Positions 33,060 to 46,700 of a DNA stretch of 64,000 bases are shown here, piece after piece. This stretch comes from Anastatus disparis (lineage: Eukaryota > Arthropoda > Insecta > Hymenoptera > Eupelmidae). The notes beneath the pieces are model-generated. The model had not been told where the DNA came from. It ran no database searches and saw only the letters and a program-made list of their open reading frames with translations. Position 1 is the first letter of the stretch; every line of letters begins with the position of its first letter. Location of the stretch: positions 6,482,501-6,546,500 of the forward strand of contig JAFFSR010000264.1 of the NCBI GenBank assembly GCA_017163975.1, in the 5' to 3' direction. A program made the translations under genes and the position numbers.

Positions 33060-34010
33060 GCCACACGTAATTAATACTCCAGAAAATCAATATTATCAAA
33101 AACTATACACACCGCAAATGATAATTCGTAAATAAAAACGAATGCTGTATATCAGCAAAACTATGCACACCGCAAATGATAAATCGAAAAAAAGTTAAAA
33201 CTATTTATTATCAATGATTAGACCCGTTGCAAACAAAAAAAAGCAAAAACGATTTCAAAAATATTCTTAGATTGTGAAATTATATCAAATAAGTATTGAT
33301 GTCAGTGATATTTTATTAATTAAATACAATATAATAAAAAGAGAACTTGCCGATTATTTAGATTTATGTATACACGGGTCAGACAAAGCAAAGCATCTAG
33401 TTTATGGTTCATACAGCTATCTCTTTTTTTTCATTGTTAGGCTGTACACACTGTTCACGCATGCGCGCCGCTCACAGATGTTTCATATGTTTCGACAACT
33501 CAGGGCACAACAGTAATTTATAAACTATAGTTTTGATTTTCTTGATGTTTTCAATTTTTTATTGAAGTATTTATATTTTTTGATTGATTTTCTACGTATT
33601 ATCATGTGTGTTGAGACATTTCTATGTATTAATATATATACAAAGAGTGATTGTGATGCGTGATTTCGATATTACTTTTTTGAACAGTATAATAAAGTGC
33701 GAGATTTCTTACGGTAGTACTTTTTTACACAGTTCAAAAAAGTTGTATTTAGCTCCCGCTAAATGGTGTAGAAAACGCGGATTTAGCTCACACGGTGCTA
33801 TAAAATATTTTTTATGTCCTAGGCTGCAAAATGACCATTTCGCGTCCTGCTGAAAAACTTTGAATGTCTTGGCCTCGTGACAAAAAAAAGTATATTATAT
33901 CATATGCATCTTTGGTCAATAATGTACTATTCCGGATCGGATCAGAAATGACAGAGTTTTAAGGTAACAATGATTTAAAAAAAGAATTGAATTGAGAACC
34001 TCTTTCTTTT
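33060..34010. other. Mostly unassigned; one short tandem pair
   Basis: A segment with ACACACCGCAAATGATAA occurs twice, near 33107 and 33166. Open stretches at 33274 and 33584 have no recognised similarity. No gene supported. Confidence 0.4.
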
Positions 34011-35279
34011 GCTTTCTCATAGAAAAAGCATTGTATCGATAAAAAATTTTTTTATTTTTTCATTAATTTGTACATATTTGAACTCGGGGAGTTGAAAAAA
34101 GTGGTTTCTAGAAAATATCTGTATGTATGTGTGTGTGTGTGTGGATGTATGATTTTAGTTAGTAAATTGTAGTTCGAAAACTACTCTATAGATTTGCTTC
34201 TAATTTTGCATGGAATTTATTTTTTTGACTAACTTGCTGGGAAGCTATTGATAATTCGTTCTTCTAGCGTAGTTTTAATTTTGAAGTCGTTTATAAAAAA
34301 AAAAAATTTTAATTTTTCTTTTTTTTGTTTTTTTTGTTTACCACTCGATGAATTTGCTTCAAAATTTGCATGGAAATTATTTGTGATTGCCCAAATAAAA
34401 TAAATTTTTAAAAACTGATTTTCATAGCTTAGTTTTAATTTTAGAGCATTTTGAAATTTTTGAAAAAAATGTTTCTATTTATTAAGCCAATAAAATCTTA
34501 AAAACTACTCGATGGATTTACTTTAAATTTTCCATACAATTCAATTTTTCGATCAACTAGTGCGGAAGCTACTGAGAATTGGTTTTCTTAGCGTAGTTTT
34601 TTTTAGAGTCATTTTAAGAATTTTAAAAAATTTTGATTTTTCATTTTTTTTGTATTTTACGTACACTACTTGAAAAATTTGTTTGAAAATTTGTATGGAA
34701 CTTAATTTCGACTGCCAAAAGTAGAAAAACTTTTGAAAACTGATTTTCTTAGCGCTTTTTTAATTTTAGACCGCTTTTAAAACTTTTTAAAAAACTTTTA
34801 TTTTTAATTTTTTTTATATTTTACAAAAACCATTCGATAGATTTGCTCCAAAATTTGAATGCAAGTTATTGGCTACTGTCTGAAAAAAACAAGTTTTGGA
34901 AAACTAATTTTCTCAGGGCAGTTTTAATTTAAGAGCATTTTGAAAATTTTCATAAAAATTTTTTTTTTATTTTTTTTTGTATTTTACGTAAACTACTCGA
35001 AGAATTTGCTTAAAAATTTGTTTGTAATTTATTTTTAGCTGCCAAAAGAAGAAAATCTTTTAAAAACTACAAAATATTTATTAAATAGAAATATAACCAT
35101 GCCTGACTTTAATTGCCTTATACATTTATATACATAAATCATATTTAGCGATGATAAATTGTAAAAGTCATTTTGATTTTTCTTCACAAATTTGAATTTT
35201 TATAACACTTTTTGAGAAATTAGCATGGATGCCTTTATTATTTTGTTCTATTGATACGAACTAAATAACTTTTTGATGA

Positions 35280-36140
35280 AAGGACATTTATCATGAATTT
35301 GGTAGCGTGTCACCCAATTTAACTCAGCATCATTACTAAAAAATTCCTTAACAGGTTCATTTGTGAAAATTGCTGAAAAAATATTAAGACATAAATCATC
35401 TATTTTATTGAATGTTTATAATATATAATATTTGGAATATTGACTTTGGTTTACATTTGTTCAGTTAAAAATTTGAATGAATTTTGCATATCCATATCAC
35501 TAATTCCAATACTAGATAATTTTCCATGTTTGTGGAATTTTTTAGGTACAGTTCATACACGTTGTAAAGATGGCAGTGCATCATCAATTCTTTCTTGTTT
35601 ATTAAGAACGATTACAGTTGTGTATTCACATAAAAAATATTTTAAATCACAACTATTGTTACTATAAAAAAATATAATTTAAAATAGTCCAATATACTTT
35701 TAGCATCATTGCCGAAAAATTCCTTAACAGGTTCATTTGTTAAAATTACTGAAAAAATATTGAAACATAAATTATCTATTTTATTAAGTAAAGTTCATAC
35801 ACGTTGTAAAGATGGCAGTGCATCATCAGTACTTTCTTGTTTATTAAGAATGATTATAGTTGTGTATTCACATAAATAGTATATCACGGTACAAAAGACG
35901 AAACTTTAAGTTCCGCCGATGCGTGATATGGCACCCTCGGCTTTGGTAGTGTGTCACCCAATTTAACTTAGCATCATTACCAAAAAATTCCTTAACAGGT
36001 TCATTTGTTAAAATTGCTGAAAAAATATTAAAACATAAACTATCTATTTTATTGAATGTTTATAATATATAATATTTGGAGTATTGAATTTGATTTACAT
36101 TTGCCCAGTTAAAAAGTTTAATGAATTTTACATTTTACCA
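35280..36140 (-). repeat. Triplicated segment with decayed coding look
   Basis: Three copies begin near 35310, 35695 and 35945, each with ATTCCTTAACAGGTTCATTT. On the minus strand copies read TNEPVKEFFSNDAELNWVTR (first) and TNEPVKEFFGNDAKLNWVTH (third), so a peptide is kept despite base differences. A second word, with TTGTAAAGATGGCAGTGCAT, is present in copies one and two. Stops interrupt all frames. It may be a duplicated exon of an unknown transposon gene. Confidence 0.5.
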
Positions 36141-36824
36141 CTGAGAATGATAAAGCTGTAATGTCGTGAAATTCGTGATGTTTTCGATGCCCGTCCCAAC
36201 AATATTACATATTTTTTTCATCAAAAATAAAAATTTTTAAATAATTTAAAAGTATATGTTGAAAATTCTTAAAATACATTCATTTAATGATTATTTCAAA
36301 TATTTTAAGGAACATTTTACTATCATGGCATTTATTTTAATAAAGTTACCATATGAAAATTTTTGCCATGGCAATTAAAAGGTTATTAATTGAATACTTT
36401 TTGTAACTGTTTGTAAAAAAATATTCTAAAACTATTTTTTTAATATTAAAAAATAGTTCTGAAATGTAGAAAATAAAAAAATTAATAGCTTCTATAATGT
36501 AACATTTTTTTTTTATAAACAGTAAGTATAGCTAAATACAATATGTTTTTGAGGTATACTTCATTATATCATTTTAATTTTTATATTAATACAGAAAAAA
36601 TATATATTTACCTTCTTGAGATCAGATAAACTCATTTTTTTTACAAATGTAGGTTGTATTTGTAACATTTAAAGTTTTAATAAATTGGTAGCAGAATATT
36701 CCTTAGTTTTTGATCAATGCGATTAGGTTGCATTTAGTTTTTAGTATACAACATAATATTAGCAGCAATTTACTCACACGAAGAATTTATTTTATCTGAA
36801 TCTCATTTAGGTGTTGTTTGAAAT
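36141..36824. other. AT-rich spacer inside copy 3
   Basis: No gene or repeat was recognised. Confidence 0.35.
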
Positions 36825-37639
36825 TTTTACCATTCGATAGATTTGCTCCAAAATTTGTATGCAAGTTATTTGCTACTGTCTGAAGAAAACAAGCTTTGGA
36901 AAACTAATTTTCTCAGCGCAGTTTTAATTCAAGAGCATTTTGAAAATTTTCATAAAAATTTTTTTTTCAATTTTTTTGTATTTTACGTAAACTACTCGAA
37001 GAATTTGCTTAAAAATTTGTTTGAAACTTATTTTTGACTGCTAAAAGAAGAAAAACTTTTGAAAACTGATTTTCTTAGCGCATTACCATTTTATAGATTT
37101 GCTCCAAAATTTGTATGCAAGTTATTTCTGAAGAAAACAAGCTTTGGAAAACTAATTTTCTCAGCGCAGTTTTAATTTAAGAGCATTTTGAAAATTTTCA
37201 TTAAAATTTTTATTTTTCATTTATCTTCTTTCTTAGCGTGGTTACGATTAGAAATTTTGTTGTCATCGTTCTTTTTATTACTACATTATATCATTTTTTC
37301 AATAGAACAAATTTTTTTGTATTACTTGATGCTTTAAAATACATTATAAATGTTGAAAAGGCAATCAGCTAGCATATATGTTCGAAATTTATAAAGTACA
37401 ATATGAGTAAATATTAATGTTAGACAATTTTTTTATATTAAAATCACATTTAAATAAATATAAAAAAATTAATGAAACTCAAAGAGCTCTATGAGAAAGC
37501 ATTCCGCCAAAGCACTTGGCAGCGTTTTTTGAAGTAGGTTAAAAACAAAATATTCATTTAAAAATTAATGAGGCCAAAAAATTTTGCAAATAATTTTAAA
37601 CTAAGCTATAACAACTAGAATACAATCTATATTTAAGTT

Positions 37640-38280
37640 ATAACAACAATAGTACTTTGAAAAAAAATAATAATATAACGATATTATTATTACGATATAA
37701 TTAGACCTTGATGCTAGCTGAATGCATGGCTGCATCTAACTCGGTGTGGTAATAACAAGAATCTAAACGGAGGGTAGACGGCACCCTCAACGCAGTTAAT
37801 ACAAATAATAATATTTGTGGGTGGACATCACCCTTTAGTCTAAGCTAAGTTATTCAAGGCGCCGGTGACGACGGAGAGGAAGACGGCCCTCTGTACGGCG
37901 GCCCGTGGAGGAGCGCGATTCTCTAGGTGGTTCAATTAAGAACCCGAAAGCTTAATGACCAGATGTGATTGTCTTAGTATACGGAGTGCCGTATACTACG
38001 ACAAAATACAGGTACGTATAGTAAGGCTGTACTAAAATTGGAGTGCCAATGTTAGTTGAGCATTATTGTAGGAGCCTCTACAAAAATGTGGTCGTCGCCG
38101 ATCCCTGCTATAGCTGGCATAGATACTTACATCTCCTACGGCTCACGGTTTCTGCCAATGGAGCGCTACGGTGGGGAGCCTCGAAGCGGATGAGCGCATT
38201 ACTTGGTGACGGGCGAGATTCAAATGGCTTTCAGCGAGGATATGAATATCCGTCGCAGTCCTTTTAATGACTTTTATAAA
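37640..38280. other. GC-richer unassigned segment
   Basis: Base composition shifts sharply between about 37700 and 38270, with words such as GGCGCCGGTGACGACGGAGA and TGGTGACGGGCGAGATTC. There is a short inverted repeat, AGTATACGGAGTGCCGTATACT-like, near 37976-37998. A 74-codon open stretch (38043-38267) is not recognised. It resembles an untranslated region of a non-LTR retrotransposon in composition only. Confidence 0.35.
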
Positions 38281-38442
38281 TAAATCTATGTTTGTTCAAT
38301 GCTATAGAGGATTCGATTCCACCCTTTTTTTTCAATACAAAAACACAAGTTCAATTGCACTTTTCGTAAAAATTAAAAAAAGTATTTTTTTCACAAAAAA
38401 ATTATTTTTTTGTCTCAAATTTTTTTACGGGTAAGAAGAATC

Positions 38443-38508
38443 AAGGTATATATATATATGTGTGTGCGTGCGTGCGTGTGTTTGTGTGTGCGTGTGCGTG
38501 TGTGTGTG
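38443..38508. repeat. TA then TG/CG-rich microsatellite
   Basis: A short TA run passes into alternating TG and CG dinucleotides. Confidence 0.9.
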
Positions 38509-38633
38509 AAGTAAGTAAATTTTGCGTTAGGTATAGAAAAAAGTCCAAAAAAATACTATTTTTTTAAGTTTTTTATTTTTTTCTGTGGCAAATATTCTTT
38601 AACGTAATTTGTCTTTTCTTTTTTCTCTTTATT

Positions 38634-38891
38634 TTATAAATATGTGAAAGGGTAAACAGCAGTTAAAGCTGCATGCAATTTTTTCTTTATACCTTCTACT
38701 TTCCATACGTAGGTTTTCTGAATGCTGGCCAATTTAGGAGCCTCAAGCCACTCTTCTATTTTTCTTTGTTTTGAGTTTAATAGTGTCAGTGTACTATTGA
38801 ACTTTTTTACGAAAGCACTTGCATCTTGTATCGATTTGACATGACTTTGAAAACCAAAGCTGAACTTATCGTGAAACTTTCTCAGTAACAC
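38634..38891 (-). CDS. Hypothetical 85-residue frame
   Basis: The frame has a balanced composition (RKFHDKFSFGFQSHVKSIQD, then KIEEWLEAPKLASIQKTYVW) unlike the low-complexity noise around it. It may be a piece of an unidentified transposon protein. No upstream or downstream partner was found and the start is not supported by anything but the reading frame. Confidence 0.3.
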   Translation of the reverse strand: MLLRKFHDKFSFGFQSHVKSIQDASAFVKKFNSTLTLLNSKQRKIEEWLEAPKLASIQKTYVWKVEGIKKKLHAALTAVYPFTYL

Positions 38892-39664
38892 ATTCTAGTG
38901 ATGTACCATAACTTTTAAATTTTTAATGAATCATGAGTATACCAAGATAGGTCATTTTCGGTGGTACTCTTTACATTTTCTCTATCAGAATTCTAACTTA
39001 AACAGTTACGCAAAAGATATATTTTAGACTTGGAACATTCCTCATTTAACGGAGTAAAAGTACACTGAAAAAAAAGAATCATAGGAGTAAAAAGAAATAG
39101 TATATTATTCACCAAGGGAGAAAAGCGGATTATTGTCGTCCGTGTATGAGTTGTCGGTCGAGCATAACGAGACTAGTATATTCTTCCAAGGAGATTATAC
39201 GATTTTTCTCATACCAGGCAGAAAGTTTACTATCGAGAACAAATAATCAATCGCATACACCTTTATTCGTTTTAGGTTGTGTACGTGCGTGAGCCACGCT
39301 TTCGTTCTGATATTTGTATGAGACTAGATTTTTGTAATGGTAATTCATAAATGAAAAAAAGTCTATGCACTGTTCTTTATACACAACACAATATATTACT
39401 ATGACTATAGTTCATATAAATAAAAGAAAGAATTATAAAACAAGTGTCGAATTATTAAACACAAGAATAAAATTCAATCTCAACCGGAACGCGTTTACAA
39501 CGTATACCATACGTTTTGACTAACTCTATCTTTCTACTTCTTAAAAACTACATAAGAAAAAGAGAGAGAGGGAGAGATATAAGACTTGACGAGTATCTTG
39601 CTCGCTTTTACTATCTCTTTTTCTCTTAAGGATTATATAGGAAAAGAAGAGAGACAGCATAATA
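38892..39664. other. Left flank of the 10.3 kb element
   Basis: No gene. Near 39540-39640 purine-rich GAGAGAGAGGGAGAGAT and TATCTCTTTTTCTCTT tracts face each other. Nothing else recognised. Confidence 0.35.
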
Positions 39665-40260
39665 TAGGCCGTGAGGCGAGCTTAAAAATACGTGTCATAG
39701 GAAACCAGTAAACCTTTTGAACACAGCTTGTTTTGAATATAAGTAATCGAGTAATGTATGTCTGGCAGCGTGTAAATGGGGCGTTAAGTCGCGGCATTAT
39801 GTAAAAATCGACGAAAATCGAATGTATCTATGTATCATAAGAAACCGGATGAAATTTATTTGGTTATTACGTTTTTGTATGTAGTTATAAAAAAAAATAT
39901 GCCAGACATATGGGGTGGTTCCGTCACCCCGCCAGACCTCCCCTAACATGACTATTTAAGCGATTTCTTAGGGTTATAGGAAACCAGCTGGTTTTTTGGC
40001 ATAGCTTGTTTTTTAATATATTTTACAGAAACGTTTATGCCAGAGGGGCTATTCAAGTAGCGATACATATGTATGTATCGTGACGATATGTATGGGGAAG
40101 AGAATAAAAAGTATGCGCGCGCATACATACAGAGTGATACATACATATGTATCACTGCTTGAATAGCCCCTCAGACGCGTAGGGTGGGCCCTAGTGTATG
40201 CCAGACTGGCCCAAAGTGAGCCATTTGCCAACTTTTGAAGGATCATAGGAAACCACTTGT
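39665..40260 (+). repeat. Left terminal inverted repeat of the 10.3 kb element
   Basis: It matches the right arm reversed, including GCGTGTAAATGGGGCGTTAA, ACTATTTAAGCGATTTCTTA and GCCATTTGCCAACTTTTGAA. Besides TGCCAGAC, variants of CATAGGAAACCAG recur at about 39698, 39836, 39974 and 40245, so two motifs alternate along the arm. Confidence 0.85.
40044..40171. mobile_element. 128 bp foldback in the left TIR, 3 bp duplication
   Basis: AGGGGCTATTCAAG and CTTGAATAGCCCCT are its inverted ends. CAG flanks it at 40041-40043 and 40172-40174. The right TIR has the uninterrupted site (GCGTCTGGCATAAACG), so the insertion is exact and later than the TIR. Inside, ATACATATGTATGTAT and its complement form part of the arms. 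Confidence 0.85.
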
Positions 40261-40762
40261 TTTTTTTTAAAATATCATATTTTAATTGTCTTTTGCAAAT
40301 ATAAAAATGCCAGACACCTATATTGGGGCTTTTGTTATTAGGTTGATTTTTTCGATTTTCGGAGAATGTCTAAAAATACGTAGCAAATACGAAAACGCAG
40401 GGAAAAGTGCAAAACTATTAACAATGTTTAAATGTAGCAAAAATATTAAAATAAAATAGTTATTTAATATAATAAATCATTTAATTTATTATATAAAATA
40501 AAAACTTAATATAATAAATCAAAAGATAAAAGTTATTTATAACAAAGTATTAAATTATCTTTTAAAATTTTCCGCTTAGTTTTATGCTAGGACTATCAAG
40601 TAAAATTTAGGTCTCCTCTTTATTGACGGTCAAAAATTTTGGAGTATAGACTTTATTTTATGTATATACTGTGTTTATCTCTTACCCGATTTAACAATAA
40701 TACGAGGGAAATCAGTATACATTTGTCATTGTATAAAGCTACAACGCGTTAGTTCTCCAGGC

Positions 40763-43700
40763 ATGTCTGTCAACACTGAGAGTTCTATTGAAAATAAATT
40801 GTGTGTGATATGCGTCAATCAAAAAAATGAGAAAGTTATTTTTTTTAAAGAAAACAATTTAAAAAAGTGTAAAGAGGATTTAAATATTCCAAAGTATTTC
40901 GATTTAGAATACCAAAATGTGAAGTTACCGGAGCAAATCAATGACACTGACGGCTACCATCGCTCATGCTACAAAACTTTTACAGCTGTCATGAAAAAGT
41001 ACAAATATTTATACGCCAAAAAACAAGAAACTGAAAAAGCGTAAGTACATTTTGTATGATATGATAAATTTAAATATTTAACATAATTTATAAAAGTAAT
41101 ATTTTATATTTTGTATTAAAAATCGGATTAAATAATATATTAATTTACACTAAAAATTGTATTGTTTCTCTAATAGCACTTAGCAAAATATAACAGTATA
41201 TACATTAACTTAAAAATAAAAATAATCGGTCATTGAACCCGTGTTTTCAAATTTTTCTACATTTGTGTACAATGCAATATCTATATTATTTCGCGCTTAT
41301 TTAACGGTATTGTGTATATTGTTTCATAATTCAGTAAATTAATTATTTTAGTACAAAAAATAAATTTATTATTATTTCTATTATTTTATTTTTTATTAAA
41401 AATCGAACTATATAATACATAATTATATATTCAAAATTGTATTGTTTCCAATGAATTAAGAAAACAAATGTAATTATTATTTTTAGTAATGAAAGTCTCT
41501 TTTATTCTTCGGATGAAGCCGGTGCTCGTAATGTAGACGATCAATCTTCTTTTATCTGTGAACCCAAGGCTGAAAATGATGAAGACGATGAGTAAATTTG
41601 AAGTTTTAATGCAATTTTTAAAATTTTCATTATACATTTTAAAACAAAGTATTATAAATATTTCACAGATACGAGGATGTTGAAGAAAATATCGATTGTA
41701 ATAATAAAGCATGCATACTTTGTAATAAAATTTTTATAAAAAGAAAAGGAAAAAAAATAAATTGCATACAAACATTTAAATACGATAAAATGTCTAAGAT
41801 AAAATCTTTGGCTACTGAAAGAAATAATGTAGATTTGTTATTGAATTTAAACGATTGAGTTGAAAATGAAATGCCAATTTCCTACCATAAAATATGTTTT
41901 TCAAGTTATTTAAGAAAATGTGAAAGAGTCAAAACCCAGAAAAAAACTGAATGGCACAATAAAAGAGACAATCATGCGATGGCTTTTAAAAAGTTATGTA
42001 TTTTCATAAGAGATAATGTAGTCATAAAGAAAAGCTGCATATCCATGAACCTTGTAAAAAAGCAGTTTTTCAGTTACCTTGAGGAACAATACCGTAACAC
42101 GGGTATCAACAAAAACATTTTTGATCTTCGGCATATAGAAGAAAAATAAGCCAATGAAAAAAAATTCTTTCGCAAAATTAAAATTTTGAAATGTGGCGAA
42201 TCAAGCTACGTTATTCCGTTTGAAAAAAAAGAAGTGGACCTTGAAGAACTTGAGTCACTTCGACATATTGAAGTAATGTATCAATTATTATGATTTTGTA
42301 AAATTTATATAAAAATTGTTTTAATAACTTTTTAAATTTTTTTATTTAGATCGTATGTTTGTTATTGAGAGATGCTATTTTTTCTATGCCTTCGTCGAAA
42401 TTACCGGATGACTTGTCCGTGGAAGATTTTATTAAAGGAGAATGTGTAATTCCTAAGATATTACAACATTTTTTAAATTTGCTTTTGGTTGGACTTACTA
42501 ATACATTTGATCCGCTTCCGATATAATTTATATTGTGACTAGAGGAAAAGTTAAGCGTTCCAAACATATTACTTTGGGAGTTGCAGTCAAAAGTCTTACA
42601 AATAGTCACTTAGTGATTAGAATTTTGAATAGGCTTAGTCACAGTATAAGTTATACTGTTCTCGAAGAACTGCAAACAGAAGCTGCTTATGCAAGCATTA
42701 ACAGGTTAGTGTGCACTTGAGTCTGTCTTTTCTTTATTGTTTGCAAATATTTGTGAAAAGCTAGTACATTATTTATTAATCTTTTTATCTGCATTTAGAT
42801 CTTTGCTATGTCCGAGAGACATCAAAACTGGCGATCTGCACACCGGCGTTGCATTTGATAATTATGACAGATTTGTCGAAACCGTTGATGGAAAAGATAC
42901 TCTCCATGATACGATGGCAATAATATACCAAGATATTCGCCAAATTATTTCACAAAGTGACGTTTCTGAAATAACAACTGAAGCATCGGAAGCAGAAGAA
43001 GGCGTAACTGAAGAAAGAGAAATCGTGCCACAAAAAACTAAAAAAAGGAGACGTACTTTTGACGCAGTACTAGATGACATACAGCCTTACTCCAAAAAAT
43101 AAAATATGTAGATACGCTACTGCCGTTTAATTATGAATCAAGGGATGTTATTCCAGCAAGTGATTTTGATTGATAGAGCCTGGATGGTCTCTCATGCCAT
43201 AGATTTGAAAACTCCTATGTGGGTTGGTTATAATGCAAAAATTGTATCTGAAATATCAACTTGTAGACAAATTGTTTCATATTTGCCACCAAGAAATATG
43301 TCGCCTACTAATATATCTGTTGTTTATGATACTTTGAAGTATACAAATTGCAAATGAATGCAATCAAAAATATATTCAGGTTACGTACGATCTTGCGATT
43401 GCAAAAATAGCACTAAAGGTAATTCAAATTTAAAATGAACATTTCTGAAAAATAATATTAATATTTATTTATGAACAAAAAAATTATAATTTCTATGCAA
43501 TTATTCTGTACAGATACAGTCAACCGAGATAAGTGACAGAAAAAATAATCCAAATGCATCATTGATAAATATGAACCGAATATTTATACATTTAGGACCA
43601 TTTTATCTACAAATGTCTTATTTAAAAGCCATAGGCTCTTTTATTAACAATTGTGAATTAACAAATGTAATGGTAGACAGCGGACTTCTTGCTGCAGGCT

Positions 43701-46700
43701 CAGTTTCTGGATTTTTATCTGCTAAAAATTTTAATGGAGCAAAAAAAACTCCAATTTTTAATATCTTTATGCATGGAAATACTAAACTTCGAAAGGTTTT
43801 TAAATGAAGAAGAGATGGACATCAGCACTGACGTAAAAGAATTTTTAACAAGTTTGCTGCATAATACTTTAGGAAATAATGAAATCGATCATACGGAATT
43901 CATTAATTTGATTGATAAATACAATGAATTTAGAGAAAAGACTGTTGCTGGTGAGCATGGGGAAACTCCTCAGTATTACATTATGTACGCAACATTTGTA
44001 CAAAATTATTTGATCCTCGAAAGAAGTATTCGCACAGGAAATTTCTCATTATTCAAATATATTTTACCAAAAATGAATGATTTATTTTTTTCTATGCATC
44101 ATGTTAACTATGCTCGATGGTTACTTCGTTACCACGATAATTTGTTAAAAATAGATGAAACGCATCCTGGTTTAAGAAATGATCTCGAAAATGGTTTTTT
44201 CGCTATTAAGCGTACCGAAAAAAATTTTTCAAAACAACCTATTGATCTTGTTATAAAGTAAACTATAAATGCTGATGCAGGAAATACTTTAACTGGGATC
44301 TCTCATTTCACAAATAATATTGGAGCACGACTAAGGTTTGTAAACTTCGTTAATTAATCATTGTTTAAATATAAATACTTATTTTCATAGTTAATCAACT
44401 TATTTTTCAAATATGTTTCTACAGTATTTTACATAAACTTTTGGGTCACTGAGTAACTTATTTGAGTAATATAAGTCTTTTTAAATACATTTGCCATTTA
44501 CAGAATACTTTTTAATTCAATAGTTTATGTATGTTTTCAGATGGAGTGTTGATCACGCAATTCGCTCTGGGATCTGTTCATACGTTATGGATCATTTGGG
44601 ATTAACAAGTAAACCCAATATTACTAATGACTTGAAAGAATGTAAAATAAAGTCAAGTAAAAAACAAAGAGAATCCTTCATGGCAAGTTTGAATAAACGT
44701 ATAAATCTATTCGATAGCAAGTTATGGATTCGCTTTTTAATATTTCAACTGGTAAAGCAGCTCCAGATGAAGTGGCTGAATTTTTATTGACAGTTGAGAA
44801 TATTGGAAAATCCATGCCGGAAAAGTTTATCAAAAGTTGCGAGAATGATGAAACTTTCTTTGAGGTTGGTGTTATTAAAAAACAGCCTATAAAAAGTTTC
44901 AAATTGATTCAAAAATGTAAAAATATCAAAAGTAATAATAAGGAAACCAAATTGAAAATGCATAAAGATTTATTTGGTCATCTTTTAGTTATTGCAATAC
45001 AGTATAAAGTGGACTTGAGTAAGGTGAGAATGATTTTTCTTTTTAATTTCATATTTATAACTAAATATTATAGTATTAAAAATGATGTTAAATTTATTAT
45101 AAATAGTTAATTGAAAAGGAATTATTAAAAATTTATTTAAAAGAAATTATTATAAGTTAATTAAAATTAATAATTTAATGATTATTTATAATTAATTATA
45201 AAAAAAATTATTCTCAGTGATTGTACAAACAATTTTGATTGAAATACAACTCTTCATCTAGGTTCTTCGATACCCGTTAACACCAGCACCATTGTCACTG
45301 TCTCATACGGATGGCAGTATTAATAAAACCGACAAATCTGCTTTAGCCAAGTTGCTTGAAAAAACAGTTGAAAGCGTACAGCCAGCAACGATTAATTTGA
45401 AAATTTATGATGTATTGTTACTGCTACATTCTTTCAAACAACTGGCAGTTACTTTTGGGAATATTGACATGAAATATTTTTCTACACTATGTTCAGAAAA
45501 TATACCAGAAATTTTTGCAGTATTTGACGAATACAAGACTCCATCAATAAAATTTATTGAGCGTGAAAGAAGGAGTCAATTTTCTGTTGAATACACCATC
45601 ACAGGTCCTGAACAAACAAGACCAAGCAATTTCCTTGCGGAATTAAGGAATGAAAAATTCAAAATCTCCTTAATTAAATTTTTCATTGATGAGTAGACTA
45701 CAGAAAGTGCTGCAAAAATAATTAAAGATAAAACTGTATACCTTACTTTTGATAAGTGCTATAAGTACACAGTTCAACGAGGTAAAGTTATACGAACAAT
45801 CGTTGATGAAGACATGAGTTTCTATGAAGAAGCGGATACTAAAATTATCTACCATATCTGCAATATAGGTGAAAAAAAAACATAGTAATCCGGGCTTGTG
45901 ATACGGATATATTAATTATCATGTTGGGTAATATACATCATATGATTAGCGATTCCGAAGTTTGGATGCTATTTGGCACAGGTAATGCTAATCTTTCATT
46001 TCATTAAATTTTTAAAGTGCGAATGTAAAGTTAACTTTTTAAATACTAAATTAAAATTATTTGTTGAATGCCTATAGTATTTTATAATTTCTTATATAAA
46101 TTTTCAAATAAAAAAAATTTTAAAGTTCATAACTCTTTAGGTAATCACGAAAGGTATATAGAAATTACAAAAATTTACAAGGAGTTGGGAGAAACATTGA
46201 GTAAGGCTTTGCCAGCCTTCCATGCTTTTACTGGTTGTGATCAAAATGCTGCTTTCTATAGAAAAGGTAAAAATAGACCTTTTCAAATATTAAGAAAATC
46301 TGAAAAATATCAGAAATCATTTATAAATATTGGAAATCATGTGGAAATCTTTGAAGATTTGGAAGAATTTGTCTGCAGGTGAATTTTTTGACAAAATACT
46401 TCTGTAATTGTTCTTTTTACAATAACTTCAAAGCTAAAATACATATATTTATTTTTATTATTGCAGAATGTACACGTTCAAAAATATCAGTAACGTCGAT
46501 GAAGGAAGGCTCGCCACCTTCGAGAAATGCTACAATTTTAAGAATATCAACGACTCATTTTTAAAATGCAATAAAAATTGTGATGCATCGTCTTTCCCAC
46601 CTTGCAAAACAGAATTGCTACAACAAATATTACGCACAAAATATATTGCAAGTATTTGGTGTAACGCTAACTTGTGTGTACCTACAGGGTTGAATCCCAT

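Larger units (their letters stand above)
34011..37500 (+). mobile_element. Hairpin-started repeat family, copy 3, with inverted ends
   Basis: It starts GCTTTCTCATAGAAAAAGC at 34011 and ends GAGCTCTATGAGAAAGC at 37500, so GCTTTCTCATAGA is present at both ends in inverse orientation. This makes it the best candidate for a complete 3.5 kb element. The body consists of ~200-230 bp degenerate units with TTTGCTCCAAAATTTGTATG and TTTTCTTAGCGTAGTTTTAA type blocks (34200-35060 and 36825-37240). A different segment lies between. A block at 34822-34960 is nearly the same as one at 36830-36965 and partly as 37085-37220. No transposase recognised. Confidence 0.65.

Noticed and set aside
37640..38280. Ribosomal RNA fragment
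   Set aside because: The GC-rich words look rRNA-like, but I could not align them to any 18S or 28S core segment.
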